In this document: in pieces, positions 11,395 through 24,066 of the stretch
How positions within the stretch are numbered: the first letter of the stretch is position 1
Layout of the letters: every line of letters begins with the position of its first letter
Assembly (NCBI GenBank): GCA_963082975.1
Contig: OY720348.1
Span: 21,381,146 to 21,445,145, forward strand
Length of the DNA stretch: 64,000 nucleotides
Reading direction: 5' to 3'
Origin: Labia minor
Lineage: Eukaryota > Arthropoda > Insecta > Dermaptera > Spongiphoridae
Made by a program: the position numbers and the translations under genes
The notes under the pieces: model-generated
The model's database searches: none
Told to the model about the DNA's origin: nothing
What the model saw: only the letters and a program-made list of their open reading frames with translations

Positions 11395-12914
11395 TCCATT
11401 TGCTAGCAACATCGAACTTATCTTAAAAACATGCAAATCTATACTTAAGAATATTTTTTTTACTTTTTTCATTCAAATATATTCATTAAAATGACATAAA
11501 ACTAATTTTCAATAGGTTTATCAATTAAATTCTTCATAATAATCATCATATGCTATAAAATAAATATCATTTATGTTTAAACCATTTATTTTTTTTTCTT
11601 GGCATATATTTTATTAATTTATTATACATATCTTGTAAAATGTTTTTATTACTATGTATATAAATTTCTATTCTTTCTTTAGAAGTTTTATTTAATAATT
11701 ATCTAAATAAACCAAAAATCAAATAATCAAAAAAATCTATTGTATAACCAATTTACGATTAATCAGTAGATCAAAAAGAATTGCTTACAGTTTTAGTTTT
11801 GGATTTAAATATTTATAATATAACTATATATATAAAATGACATAATCCTGTCAAAGTGCAGAGAAAATTAAAGCTTATTTCTTTTTTCACCTTTTGAGAT
11901 TAGAAGAATTTAGTATTTTTTATTAAAATAATATGTGTATTTATTTATATTATATTTTTTTCTAATATTATAAATAAATATATCTACTTACTTTTACTTT
12001 GAAAATGTCAATTTTAATTCTATTATTCATTTAATTTTATTATGATTATTTCATATTTCACTACAAAAGACATAAGAATATATCAAATATAAATTGCCGA
12101 TTGACTTTGTTGATATTCTTATTGGTTTATTTATTATTATCTATTCCGAAATGTGAACTCTGAAATGAAAAACACTCCAACGGCCATTCACTCTTGATTA
12201 TTTCAAATTTATATATTCTTTGTCCCTTTTCGAATATAAATATAAAATATCAAATAAATAATGAAAAATAATAAAATCATTTTATTACTTTAATATTTGA
12301 ATACTTTATACTTATTTATATTTAAATATTTTTATTCGTTATTATATGTATATTACCTTATTGCAAAGAATACTTATAAATATTATTATATTTGAATTCA
12401 TTCTCAACAGAGAACAATTAAAGTGGATGTTGAATAGACATGAAAAATTTGTATTCTTTTTTGCATTCAAGGATTTCAAAATTGTTTATAAAAAACATTC
12501 ATTAGTGAAATATGATATTGCCATTATTTTTATAATCCAATGTGACTGTTCAATTTAATATAGTAAGTAATTTTAGATACATAAAAAACATGAAATAACA
12601 TTCATTTTTCTTTAGAAATTATTTTTGCAACAAATATTTATTTATAATAGGACAGAGATTTATTCCAATATTATTATATTATTTCATATTTCTTTGTTTT
12701 ACATTTTCATTTAGTTTCAATTGAAATTTTTATTTTTATTTAAAATAATTAATAGATTGAATTTAAATCTAATAAATGTAAGAAAGGGATTAGGGGGTTT
12801 GAATTTCTCCTACTTTTTATTAGAAGTAATATTTTTATTAATGAGAAAATTTAATTTTCTATTTCTTTCTATACTTTTATTGAAACAGTTAATAATTTAA
12901 TTTATTTATAAGTA

Positions 12915-12958
<44 letters not shown>

Positions 12959-14976
12959 TTATATATTATATAATCATATATTAATTATTTTATTAAATTT
13001 GGGAAAAATAAAGAAACATTTATTATAATTCTAATTAAAATAAAAATTACTACATCCATTTTTTGATTATATTTTTTTGTCATGGACTAATCAAATTTTT
13101 TTTTTAAATTTTAAATTTCTACCTTCAAATTTTTCTCTTCTAATACACTAATATTTTTCTTGAATTAAATAAAATTGTCTTAATTTGCATTACAACAAAT
13201 AGCCAAATTATGACTGAATCCTATTATTTTTAAAACAATATTTCTTCCTCGAAATTTAAAATCAAAGTTTTATTTATTTTTTAACAAGAATTTTTTTTTA
13301 TCTATTTTTATATAATACATTTTCACATATATATATATAATTTTTATACTAAACATAAAAATAAAATTATATGGAAACATATAATAATCATTGAATTTAA
13401 ATTAATTTAATAATATATTAATAAATTATATATCATATAATAAATACTTATAAGTAAATTATTAGTTCTTTTTCACTATCTAGTCTCCTTCCTTATAATA
13501 TGATCTATACGATTTATAAATTTCAATTAATTATTTATAAATATAATAAATAATATTTTTCAATAAATTTATATAAATTCTTTCATGTCAATCGAAATAG
13601 GTATCATCAATTTATTAATGGTATTAATTTTAATGTTTTAAGAAATGTTACACCTAAGTTTTTCACAAAAATCAATGAAATCCCTTTCCAATTTAAATTT
13701 AACGAACTTTTTCTGAAAGAAAATTCTTTAATACATGTTTTTTTTTAGTATTCCAATTCTATTTACTCGCCACCATTGATAAATGATAAAAATCGTTTAT
13801 AGTTTAGTTATAACATCTAAAAATGTAAATTAATTGAATCCATCGAATCAAATCCCCTCCGCCCATATCCCATTCTTTCATGGGAAAATTAATAGATTGG
13901 AAATATGAGAAATTTTTTTTTATTTTTTCATTTCTAAAAAAAAATATAATTTACTCTTCATTTGAAAATGTTAACAAACTACAAATAATTAATAAAAAAA
14001 ATATTAATTTTATTTATTTATTTATAAAAATAAAAATTTTAATAAATAAACGTTTAATATAATAATTAAATACAATATTTTAAAAGTTCAAAGGTTCTCT
14101 AAAATATTTTATAATTATTTATCTGCTATGTTTAGATTTAAGGATGAAAAGAAAGAGTGGAGTTAATTTGATACCCCTCCTCACCTTTTCACTATTTCTT
14201 TAGAAAAACAAAAATTTATTTATTTTTAAATGCTTTTTTATTTTTATAATATTTAGGTACTATTATTTTAAAAACAAATATTTATAGAATATATATATAC
14301 AATATATATATAATGCGGTCAAAAACCGACCTAATCCACACATGTTCAAAACAAATGAAAATATTTCCCATAAGAACAATTATTTCGACATTTGAAATTA
14401 ATAAAAACATCATAATTATAATATTTGATATGTTAAATTAACTTGACCACAGGAATTTATAGAAAATAAGCTTTGATCCACACAATATTTTGATTATATT
14501 GTAAATGGCACGTCTTGACAAATTTTTACAGTGTCTTTCTTGAAAGAAACACAAGTATAATTATATTATTTCTTTCCGTCTTCGAAATCCCCCAATCTAT
14601 CTTTGCTATTAGGAAATTTGGCAAATAATATGTACTAAAAGATTGGGAATCATTCACATTCAAATTAATAAATTTAAAATAAATATAATGTATTTTTATA
14701 TTAATAAATAAAATAAATAATATTATATTAAAATCTATTATCTGTTTGCAAACATTTTGTGGTTTGAAATTTATATTTTTTATTTTGCACGGAAAATACG
14801 GTCTCAAACTTAAGGATTAAAGATATTTTTTGACACATATATGTATATATATATATATATGTATATTGAATATAAAATAATAGTTTATAAAACTAGGTAT
14901 ATGTATATTATTAATTCTTATATATAAAAAGTTTAATTATAATTATAAAATTGGTATTTCAAAAAAAAAAGAGATT
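11395..14976. other. Very AT-rich intron sequence
   Basis: Over 3.5 kb of A/T-dominated sequence without a recognised element apart from short TA runs (12,918-12,955 and near 14,290 and 14,835). Short open frames here are low-complexity Ile/Asn/Lys/Phe strings and are not genes. Confidence 0.6.
12918..12955. repeat. TA dinucleotide tract
   Basis: A run of about 18 TA units. Confidence 0.9.
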
Positions 14977-15478
14977 AGTTGTCATGTAATGGATTTGGAT
15001 AAAACTTTACCAGTGGGTTCCATTTAATTCCAAAGTAACTTTTCTTATGCAATAATTCTCAGTCTCTTCTAGTTTACGAGATAAATAAAGATTTTAAGAT
15101 TGACAGATTAGTTGGTTATAAAAGTCGAAATGTGTGCAGCTATTAAGTAATGTTTTATTGACTAATTCACTAATTTTCGTTTTTTTCGGTACGGTTTAGA
15201 TATAGGGAAATTATTTAATTAATTAATTTTTAATTCTTCTATATCCAATCCGAACTGAAAAAAAACACAAGAAAATTAGTGGAGCCCACTGCTGGTCAAA
15301 TTAATAAAACGGAATTAAATAGAATATCAATGGATTTATATGCAAATTTTAATAATTTTTATCTCGTAAACTAGAAGCGACACGGAAAACTTGAATAAGG
15401 AAAGTTTCTTTGGAATTAACAAAGAATCCACTGGTAAAGTTTCATACAAATACATGACAAGACAACTAATCTAAATAA
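14970..15478. mobile_element. Foldback MITE, family E copy 1
   Basis: Near-identical inverted ends: AGATTAGTTGTCATGTAATG at the left and CATGACAAGACAACTAATCT at the right. The similarity continues inward through AAACTTTACCAGTGG and CCACTGGTAAAGTTT and on to TCTAGTTTACGAGATAAA. A second internal palindrome is centred near 15,220 (GGTTTAGATATAGG against CTATATCCAATCC). No coding capacity. Related copies are at 16.5, 28.8 and 52.5 kb. Confidence 0.75.
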
Positions 15479-16477
15479 TTCCAAAAAAAAAAAACGTTTA
15501 TTAATATTTCATTATCTTATATAGAAATAGAAATTTATTATATAAATTTCAATAATTATTTAATTAAATTTATTGCTATTATTATTATTACATATATATA
15601 ATAGTTTAAAAAATAATGAAATTAAATTATTTTAAATATATACTTTATTATAAAAAAAAAATAAAATACTTTTAAATTTTACTTACAATATTATGAATAA
15701 TGATTCCTACTTGATTATAAAAAATTAATTAAAAATGTCAAAATAATTTAATTAAATTAATTCAAATAATGAATGATCTTGTTTTTCTCTTACTTTCATT
15801 GATATTTTTTGTTGTATGATTGATGCGAATTATTTTTAAATAGACAGTGGGCTATTCTATTTAAAAATCTGTGTTGGTGTAGAAAGAGATGAAAGAAAAA
15901 GGGAAGGGGTTGTACAAGAGAGGATAATGAAAAGGTAGAAATTCAATAAATATCCCTTAATATTAGTGGGAGAGGGAAGCCAAACAAGTACAACAAAGAA
16001 GAAGGACTTGATTTATTGACTTAATGTCAAAAAATATATACTTTGTCACATTGAAATGTAAAAATAAAATAGATGGGAATATAGAAGAGAAAAAAGAAGG
16101 AGGAGGAGGAGATGTTGAAAGAGAGTGTGGAGGGTGGGAGTGATTTTTGATTTGCATCAGTACAATTATATCATTGAATTGTGAAGCTTTATTATAATGA
16201 AATATTCTATTAAATATAAATATTTTTTTCTGGCGGAGGGGAAATCCTTATGGGACTATTGGTCAGTTGTTGCACGAGATAATGTCGAACTAAAAAACCC
16301 TAAATCAGATGTTCTCAAACTTTCTGAAGTTGAAACCACAGAAACTTCCATCAAAAATGATTTCGTTACAACTTCGTACTACCGGCAGATTGAAAGGTAC
16401 TACCAATGGTACATATACAACAGTTTGAGAATATCTACCCTAAACAACCCACTCAACCAAACAAATTAAGCTTCAGG
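15479..16477. other. AT-rich intron sequence with a purine-rich patch
   Basis: 15,885-15,960 and 16,060-16,145 are GA-rich. An open frame at 16,197-16,469 shows no family resemblance that I know and begins in repeat-like AT sequence, so I do not call it a gene. Confidence 0.45.
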
Positions 16478-16832
16478 GATTTGGATGAAACTTTGCCAGT
16501 GGATTCCTTTTTTAATTCCAAAGAAACTTTCCTTATACTATATTTTTCGGTCTTCTAGTTTCCGAAAAAATAATTATTAAAATTTGCTGTTTAATAAATT
16601 TGGCCAGCAGAGGACTCCACTAATTTTCAGGTTTTTTTCAGTTTTGTTTGAATATATGAAAATTAAAAAATTAATTAATTAAATAATTTTCCTATATACA
16701 AACCGAACTTGAAATTTTTTTTATCTCTTAAACTAGTAGAGACCGAGAAATATTGCATAAGGGAAGTTTCTTTAGAATTAAAAAAGGAAATCAATGGCAA
16801 AGTTTCATCCAAATCCCTGAAGCTTCTCGATT
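16478..16832. mobile_element. Foldback MITE, family E copy 2
   Basis: The ends CAGGGATTTGGATGAAACTT and AAGTTTCATCCAAATCCCTG are perfect inverted copies. The same internal blocks as copy 1 are present (CCAGTGGATTCC, TTCTAGTTTCCG and the central TTTTCAGTTTTG palindrome). No coding capacity. Confidence 0.8.
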
Positions 16833-17084
16833 TTGTATACAATTACCAAAATTAAAAGTAGAATTCCCATCATCAGCATCGTTTCATGTGGTAAACTCTT
16901 AACTCGAATTTCTTGTCAAAATATTATTGAAGAGTTCATTAACTAGTTTCCCATTGTGTTGTAATGTTAAGCATCATATCACTGAGATTTTTATCCGTTA
17001 GTCAAGTCCCTTCTTTTAAATGAAGGTGTGATCTGTTGTATTTCAGATTGGTAGTTCATAGCTCGTCCATTGTAACCCCCATAT
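16833..17084. other. Intron sequence
   Basis: Unrecognised, moderately AT-rich. No gene. Confidence 0.4.
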
Positions 17085-17630
17085 CATATCTTATTATACT
17101 AGCAAAAATTGTATATATACTTGTATTTTTGAAATATTAAACCGTCGAAGGATTTTTTTGAAATTCACACCATAGATCATTTTTATAAAGAATAATCGAT
17201 CTGTATTGGTTTCAGCCTCGGGAAAAATCATCTTTATTAATTTTTCTAAATATAAAATAGGAATTTTTAAAATAAAAAAAAATGGTGCCGGGAAACGCCG
17301 GACAAATACAAAATATTATAAATATAATAAAATTAAAAATATTTATTTTAATAATATTTTGTAATTTGATTACAAAATATATATTATGTTATATCCACAG
17401 GGCATACTTTTCTGTCTTTCAATGCATTAATACGTACGTTTAAGGACTTTATGTTTTTATGACTAATTTTTTTAATTTATGTTCTTTTAAATAATTTGAA
17501 ATTTTTTCATATATTTTGTCGTTTATTTATTTTAGATTAAATAATAATCTTAATCTTAAATATTCATAGTTCATAGGGAATAATTCTTTTTTGAATGACC
17601 GAGCGGCGGCTCCGTGAACCAGGTACTTTT
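17085..17630 (+). repeat. Dispersed repeat family H copy
   Basis: Starts TATCTTATTATACTAGCAAA, continues with the GAAATTCACACCATAGAT block and a GGTTTCAGCCTCGGGAAAAA block, and ends with the hairpin-prone GACCGAGCGGCGGCTCCGTG. The same order is seen at 41.98 and 56.39 kb. Confidence 0.75.
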
Positions 17631-18336
17631 TTATAATCCTCAATCCATTAATTCGCTTGTATATTTTCATTCATTCCATGATATTTTCTTCTTTTGAAAA
17701 GTCAAATGTTTAACAATCATGTGACAAACAGAACCTAAATGCTCCATCATATAAAACAGTGCACATTCTATCCTTTGGTTATTTATATACTAATATTTAT
17801 TGATAACATATCATAACTTATGAAAATGATATTGGCAATCATCGATCATTTTGTATTCATTCTCTGTATTTGAACCATTAGTTGTTTCATAATTTAGTTA
17901 AATATTTCAAAAATAATTATAAATTACATTTATATAGATTCGTTTATATATCATTATCAATCTTTATGAGATTTTATAAATTAATTTCAATGTGGGAGAT
18001 ATATATCTTTCTATGATGTATTATTTTTATCCAATTGAATTCTGGCTGGACAAATGTTTTGTTAATATTAATAACACACACACACACACACACACAATTT
18101 CTGCTATTACAAATCCCATTTAAAACTCATCTAATAAAATCGCTTGTTTACTTTTAAAGATTATTATTAATTCATATTATATAAACTGAAATTAAAATTA
18201 AAAATATAAACTGTAATAAGATTAATTTTTAATTCAAAACACTCGGCGAAGTTTCAAGTTCCCATGATGATATGATACACAATATTTCGGTTATTATATC
18301 ATTAACTGATACCGAGCGTTTTTAATTAAAAGTTTA

Positions 18337-18368
<32 letters not shown>

Positions 18369-18708
18369 AGTTTATATAATTATATTAAAATTATCAAATT
18401 CACATTATTACTTCGCTCTATAAATAAATGAAAAATAATAACAACGAAACTAAATTAATATTGTATTAATATTATAATATCAAATTTTAATAATAACAAA
18501 TGAAAATATAAGCACTACAGTGTATCGAGATGAGATCTACTACAGGGTGTAGTGCTCTTGCCCTAAGATGGCCTTTTAATTTCTCTATCGACCCTGATTA
18601 TATTTTATGAATCATTTTTTTTTTCTAATATACTATTTTTCAATTCCTATTATTTTCTCTTGGACAAATTTTTAATCGTTAAAAAAAATCCTTTTTTTTC
18701 ATCCACTC
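17631..18708. other. AT-rich intron sequence
   Basis: Contains a CA run (about 18,074-18,098) and a TA run (about 18,338-18,358). No gene. Confidence 0.6.
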
Positions 18709-19250
18709 CGATAGGAAGGGAAGGTATTGTTTTCACACCAAATTTCACATGTGGAGATTTTTACAAACCTTCACGAATCATGCATTTTGTTAACAGAAAA
18801 AAGTATTTTTAGCATGATGTCTGTCCATCTGTCCGTCCATCTATGTGTCCGTATAGACGTGTATAGCTTGAACGGCTCAACGGATTTGGATAAAATTTGG
18901 TATATTTATTTAATGCATCAGTATGATGAATTGTTCAACTTTTGGTGTATATCCGGAAACCGGAAGTGGTAGCATTACCGATAGAAGATAATTTTATTTT
19001 ATTTATAATATTTTGTATTTAAGGAAGCGCTGTCCGGCGTTGTCCGGTGCCATTTTTTTTTTGATTAAAATTCCTATTTTAAATTAAGGAAAAACTAACA
19101 AAGATGAGGCTGAAACCAATACAGATCGATTTTTCTTTATAAATATTATCTATGGTGTGAATTTCAAAATTTAATATTTCAAAAATACCAATATATATAT
19201 ATATATATATATATACAATTTTAGCTATTATAATAAGATAAGATATATAT
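18709..19250. repeat. Chimeric repeat: family A half joined to inverted family H half
   Basis: 18,712-18,985 is the family A core: CCAAATTTCACATGTGGAG, CATGATGTCTGTCCATCTGT and ATCCGGAAACCGGAAGTGGT. From 19,020 it becomes family H in reverse, ending ATAATAAGATAAGATATA after a TA tract. A and H share their CATCTTTATTAGTTTTT block, so this may be one complete variant rather than two insertions. Confidence 0.65.
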
Positions 19251-20092
19251 AATTATAAAAGACCAGATATGCCTTGAAATTATGGTATTTGATTACCCGT
19301 GAGATAAAATCGTATCAATAGATTTGTTTAAAGCCTCTGGGCACTTAGGTTTCATTTTTTTTATTTTATTGTGTTATTGTTTTTATTATATTTATTTATT
19401 TATTTATTTAATAAATATTATCGTATTTCAATGAACCTCTAATCCTAATTGTGAAAGTGTGAATAGAAAATAAACCACAATAATGTTTTCATATTTGTTG
19501 ATTGTATACCCAAAAGTAGGACAAACATTTAAGTTAACTTGACGTTATCTTAGCAATTAAATATGAACTATTAAACCAAGTGAAACTACAATGAGCGAGT
19601 GATGTACATTCAAAGTTAATTTGGATTAAATTTATATGAAAAGATCAAATCAAAGACCAAATTATTATATTACGAGTATGTTGATTGGAATTAAGTTATA
19701 TTGAGTTATTTAAGTTTAAATATTAAAAGGTGTAGAAATGCAAATGTGTTGTTTTTTTTTTGTTGGAGAAGAAAGTGATAAAGGCTAATATTTAAAAACT
19801 TTTTATATTCATATTTTCGTTAAAATAAAATAATTAATGATTGGGGTTCAAGATTTTTGTCATTTCTTCCTTCCCACACACTTCCTAACCTTTATATAAG
19901 TTTATTAATATAACAACGATATAATTATATATTCAACCAAAAGAATTCTTATTTTTAATCCTGTTTTATTTACAACACAAAATATATTCATTCATTTTGA
20001 TTTATAAAAGAAAATATAATTAGATAGATATTTTAAAATTTGTTCTTGCATTTTGGCCATTTTAATAAATATGATGATATATAACTGATAAT
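19251..20092. other. AT-rich intron sequence
   Basis: A TTTA run near 19,390-19,410. Nothing else recognised. Confidence 0.5.
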
Positions 20093-20752
20093 ACCTACTT
20101 GTCAATAAGTCTGTGACTTTTTGAATGAAACACAAGTTTTTGGATAAATAAATAAAAATAATAAATAAATAATAATAAATGATAAATAAAAATAAATTAA
20201 TAATAATAAATAATAAATAAAAATAAATTAATAATAATAAATAATAAATAAAAATAAATTAATAATAATAAATAATAAATAAAAATTTATGTTATTTTTC
20301 AACACAATCTCCTTTGAACTCTATATACTTCACTTTGTCCAACACGTTTCTACAATTTTTTTATCCCTTCCAAAAAATAAGATTTGTCGAGAAGATCAAA
20401 ATAGGTATTTGTTTGTGAGATCAATTCATCGTTGAAGTCCAATCTTATTCCACCGAACCATTTCTTCAGGTTTGGAAACAAGAAATAGTCACTCGGGGCT
20501 AAATTAGGGGAATAGGGAGGACTAGGGAGCAATTCGTATTTCCAATTCATGGATTTTCATGAAAATTTACTTTTTTCATTTTCTTCTCAAATCACGATGC
20601 AGTTCGCTTTTAATGGATGTCAACTAAAAAACCTAGCTGGTTCATATTTCGTCAGGAATCATTTGATAGTTGTCTGATGACAGGACCAGTATTGCCATTT
20701 CATTTAAGAGACAGCATTTTAAAAATGTCACGGACTTATTGACCTACTCTCT
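20093..20752 (-). pseudogene. Decayed mariner, family F copy 2 (minus strand)
   Basis: The inverted ends TGTCAATAAGTCTGTGACTT (left) and TCACGGACTTATTGACCTAC (right) match family F. A minus-strand frame (20,350-20,550) encodes PPYSPNLAPSDYFLF, LKKWFGGIRLDF and the C-terminal tail. Here N replaces the D of the usual SPDL, while the catalytic third D (PSD) remains. The N-terminal DNA-binding half and the first two catalytic aspartates are absent. An AT-rich minisatellite sits near the left end. Confidence 0.75.
20150..20287. repeat. AT-rich minisatellite inside a decayed mariner
   Basis: A unit of 31 bases of A and T only (AAAAATAAATTAATAATAAT and so on) is repeated about three and a third times with almost no divergence, so the expansion is recent relative to the decayed host element. 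Confidence 0.85.
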
Positions 20753-21929
20753 TATTAAATAGATAATAATTTTATATTGGTATTTTCTTTTTCATATAAT
20801 AATAAATATTATTAAGAATTTATTTTATATTTGATTTTAATTAATCAACATATCAATTGCTGAAACTGCTAAATAAATAAATAAAATGTATAAAGCTTTA
20901 AAGCAAAAATTGTAAAACTTGTCATTAGACAAGAAAATAATTAAAATGTGTAAAAATACTTTGTAAGAGTTCAAAGGATTAGTTTGATCCGTTCAGCTCG
21001 ATAGCCAAGTTAATACTATGTTGTAAATTATATAAATAAATAATAATTAATGATTATTATAATTCATACTTTTATAGTTATATTGTAAATAAAATAAAAT
21101 AAAATAAATCAACATTACTATTTATTTATTTATTATTATTTGATTTTGATTAAATTTTTAAAAAATTAACGATTTCTTTATAATACTAATGAGTAATTTA
21201 ATTTTATATTTAAATTAAACAAAAATTTATTTTTAGAAATAGAATGATAAACAAAAAAATTTTTAAAAAATTAACTTTGTGCGGGACGTGGAGGGCGGAT
21301 GAATCGGTTAGGATTAAAAATTTCATCGTCTAGGGAAGTAAGTACCTTGGGGCGCATTTCTACTTGGAAATATTCCTGCCATTTGAGAAGTGAATGAATA
21401 CAATTGTTCCGCGATTTGATCAATAACAGGTCACATAAATTCATTACGGCCACGAAATGTTAACAAAGTTGCTGATCGAGCAGTTGAAATTAAGGACGGT
21501 ATGTTTTATAACGAGATGATAGGTTGCTATACTTTATGAAAAAAAAATAGAAATGGCAAAAAAAAAAAAATTTACCAAAATTCAGAATTTTTAAATTTTT
21601 AGAAAACAATTGGTGGCATTGTAAATCAAATTGAAAATGAAATCAGAATAGAATTCTTATCTCTATTCAAAATAAAGGGTTTTATACTGTCTATTAAACA
21701 CTGTAAGTCTTCCCTTTAGGATATAATAGTTCAACACCCTTTCAAAATGAAAAGGGTGTTGGAATTTGTTGGCTGCTTCTCCCGATTTTAGCACACTCCT
21801 CAATGGATCTTTACTAAATACCACGTGACATTCAACTTATTATAATTGGTTCTAATGCAAAATTTAATAATTATTCAGAATTTATATATATATCATGTAA
21901 AATAAATAAATAAAGAAAAAATAGTCATC
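20753..21929. other. AT-rich intron sequence with one unrecognised balanced patch
   Basis: 21,275-21,460 is GC-richer and keeps a 60-codon minus-strand frame (NLCDLLLIKSRNNCIHSLLK and so on). I do not recognise it. It could be a transposase scrap. The rest is AT-rich. Confidence 0.35.
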
Positions 21930-22050
21930 CAAATGTTTGTAACTTGTTTAAAACAATTTCGGGAAAATTAATTAAAATCTAAATATCAATAAAATGAAAA
22001 TAAATAATAAGTACTCGTATAGCTATAATCTTACGTAAATGAAAAGTATG

Positions 22051-22051
<1 letters not shown>

Positions 22052-22090
<39 letters not shown>
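22052..22090. repeat. TA dinucleotide tract
   Basis: About 19 TA units, next to the left terminus of element D1. A TA-rich target fits a pogo/Tc1-type insertion. Confidence 0.9.
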
Positions 22091-22092
<2 letters not shown>

Positions 22093-22107
22093 ATTGAACG
22101 CTCTATA

Positions 22108-23028
22108 TAAGCAACCAGTGATATATTGGTAAAATAAGAAGTAAGGGAACGCATAGTGGGAGCAAAAAAAAGTCCTATTTTCAGTAAACTATTTTTTTCC
22201 ATATAAGTTTTTATTTTTTCTTATTCTTACTATACAAAATATTAACGAACACAAAAAAAGAAATTCTAACAGTAGATTGGGAGTTGTCGGGACATGAAAA
22301 AGTACTGGACGCGTTCCAGTTCTGAAATAAGTTGACCTGTGGCCAGGTCCGAACCGACCGACGGTTTGAAGTAAATTAATTTCCAGCTACAGAAACAATT
22401 TCAAATAATTTTAATATATCTATTAATGTAATAAAAAACAGATAGGCATAGAACATAAATATTTTTAATTTTATTTTATTTATAATATATATGTAAGACC
22501 AGGCTGTGACGTCATGAATGGCTGGATGACGTCATATAATTTTAAATCAAGAAAAAACTAATAAATATGATTTTCCCGAGGATAAAACCAATACAAAGTG
22601 CATGATTCGTGGTGATATGTAAAAAATCTCCTTATGTGAAATTTAATTGTGAAAATAACCCTTCCCTTCCTATCGTCGATCGCTAATACTACCACTTCCG
22701 GTTCACGGATTTGTACCAAAATTTGATCAATTCATCCCACTGATGCATTAAGTAAATATACCAAATTTCATCAAAATCGGTTGAGCCGTTCAGGCTGTAC
22801 ACATCTATACGGACGGACAGACGGACAGACGGACAGACGGACGGACAGACATCATGCTAAAAATACTTTTTTCTGTTTAGAAAATGCATGATTCGTGGAG
22901 ATATGTAAAAATCTCCACATGTGAAATTTGGTGTGAAAACAATACCTCCCTTACTATCGTCGGTCGGTAAAAAGGTAAGGGAACGTCGTTCCCCCGCGTT
23001 CCCCTCCCAATACACCACTGTAAGCAAC
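22108..23028. mobile_element. hAT MITE, family C copy 1, with perfect TSD and nested family A
   Basis: The element is 22,116-23,020. The ends are CAGTGATATATTGG and CCAATACACCACTG. TAAGCAAC is present on both sides (22,108-22,115 and 23,021-23,028), a perfect 8-bp duplication within element D1. Family A copy A1 interrupts it near the right end. Confidence 0.9.
22327..22970 (-). mobile_element. Helentron-like element, family A copy A1
   Basis: Reads AAGTTGACCTGTGGCCAGGT at the left and ends TCGTCGGTCGGTAA at the right. The hairpin GACCTG-TGGC-CAGGTC is next to ACCGACCGACG, which is repeated inverted (CGTCGGTCGGT) at the other end. Inside are GGACAGACGGACAGAC tandem units. No target duplication is visible, as expected for Helitron-type insertion. 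No coding capacity. Confidence 0.75.
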
Positions 23029-23388
23029 TCCAACCAATTTCAATAAAAAAGTTTCTTATTGGGAGAATTTGCTTATAGGAAAAAAAGGAGTATAAAATTA
23101 CTTACCGTCTGGTAAATATTTTTAATTAATTAATAGAAACTAACAGAAATTCTAATAATATTTCTAATTAACAGAAATTAACTTCAATACTGGCAGCACA
23201 AAACACAAACATATTCCAATAACAGAATTTTTTTACAATTTGAGGTTATGTTGTGATCAGCTGTCAACTTTAGCTTTTAAAAAATAAGTTGCTTATACTT
23301 ATACACATACAGAACAGCTAAACTAAAAAAAGTTGCTTGTATAGAGGCTGCTTATATAGAGCATCCACTATATATATTTTATAGATCT

Positions 23389-23930
23389 ATATACTTTTGA
23401 ATTGGGGTTTGATATAAAATTTATTAAAACTGAATTAGTTGGCAGTTTGATTTCTTGGGGAAACATAGAATATATATAATATATATCAGGTGTATAAAAA
23501 TTCAACAACTTTTATAATTAAAAACTATATTTATATTGTTTTTTTTTTATTTTTTTAAATTTTATTTTCGACTTGGTGAAATTCATAAAAATTCTAAAAA
23601 GAAAAGATTTAATTTTCTCCCCTATTTAACTGACCAAATTTGATGTTCTTTATTAAAAAATTTTACTGATTTTTTTTTTATTTTTACTTTCTCTATAATA
23701 AAAAAAATACTGTCATTTATCTTAAATGTATTTTAATTCTAACATCAAATAAAAAAAAAAAAATTAAAAAAAAACAATGGATAAAATTATTAAATTTTTA
23801 ATGTTTTTTTTTTAATAAAAACTTCAATTACATGTTCATTCTAAGTTACCCCATGAAATCAAACTGCCAAATAATTCAGTTTTAATAAATTTTATATATA
23901 ACCCCAATTAATTTGATTCCAAAGTATATA
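23389..23930. mobile_element. Foldback MITE with 75-bp arms
   Basis: The arms 23,389-23,462 and 23,851-23,930 are inverted copies (TTGGCAGTTTGATTTCTTGG against CCATGAAATCAAACTGCCAA; AAATTTATTAAAACTGAATT against AATTCAGTTTTAATAAATTT). The inside is A/T-only. No coding capacity. Confidence 0.8.
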
Positions 23931-24066
23931 GGACAATATAACTATATATATATCATACTTTTCATCCCCATAAGATTATAGATATACGAGTGCTTATTGT
24001 TTATTTTCATTTTATTGATATTTAGATTTTAATTAAATTTTCCGAAATTGTTTTCCACAAGTTAGA

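Larger units (their letters stand above)
22091..23370. mobile_element. Pogo/Tc1-like MITE, family D copy 1, carrying nested C1 and A1
   Basis: The inverted ends GAACGCTCTATATAAGCAAC and TGCTTATATAGAGCATCC flank TA-rich DNA. With the nested 22,116-23,028 block removed, the element aligns with copy 2 at 49,464-49,836 (TACTGGCAGCACAAAACAC and ACAGAACAGCTAAACTAAA). No coding capacity. The right end has tandem variants of GTTGCTTRTATAGAG, as expected of repeated transposase-binding sites. Confidence 0.75.
21940..24066. mobile_element. Large foldback with nested insertions
   Basis: 21,940-22,055 and 23,946-24,066 are inverted copies over about 115 bases: GTTTGTAACTTGTTTAAAAC at the left pairs with GTTTTCCACAAGTTAGAAAC at the right, and CTCGTATAGCTATAATCTTA pairs with TAAGATTATAGATATACGAG. 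Between the arms lie a TA tract, the D1/C1/A1 nest and another foldback (23,389-23,930). Confidence 0.7.

Noticed and set aside
16197..16469. 90-codon plus-strand open frame
   Set aside because: No family resemblance, starts in AT-rich low-complexity sequence, and lies next to a MITE.
18727..18972. 81-codon frame in repeat family A
   Set aside because: It is translated repeat core (the TGTCTGTCCATCTGTCC block) and is not conserved as a frame in the other copies.
20150..20287. Regular repeats as a CRISPR-like array
   Set aside because: Head-to-tail A/T minisatellite without spacers, in a eukaryotic genome.
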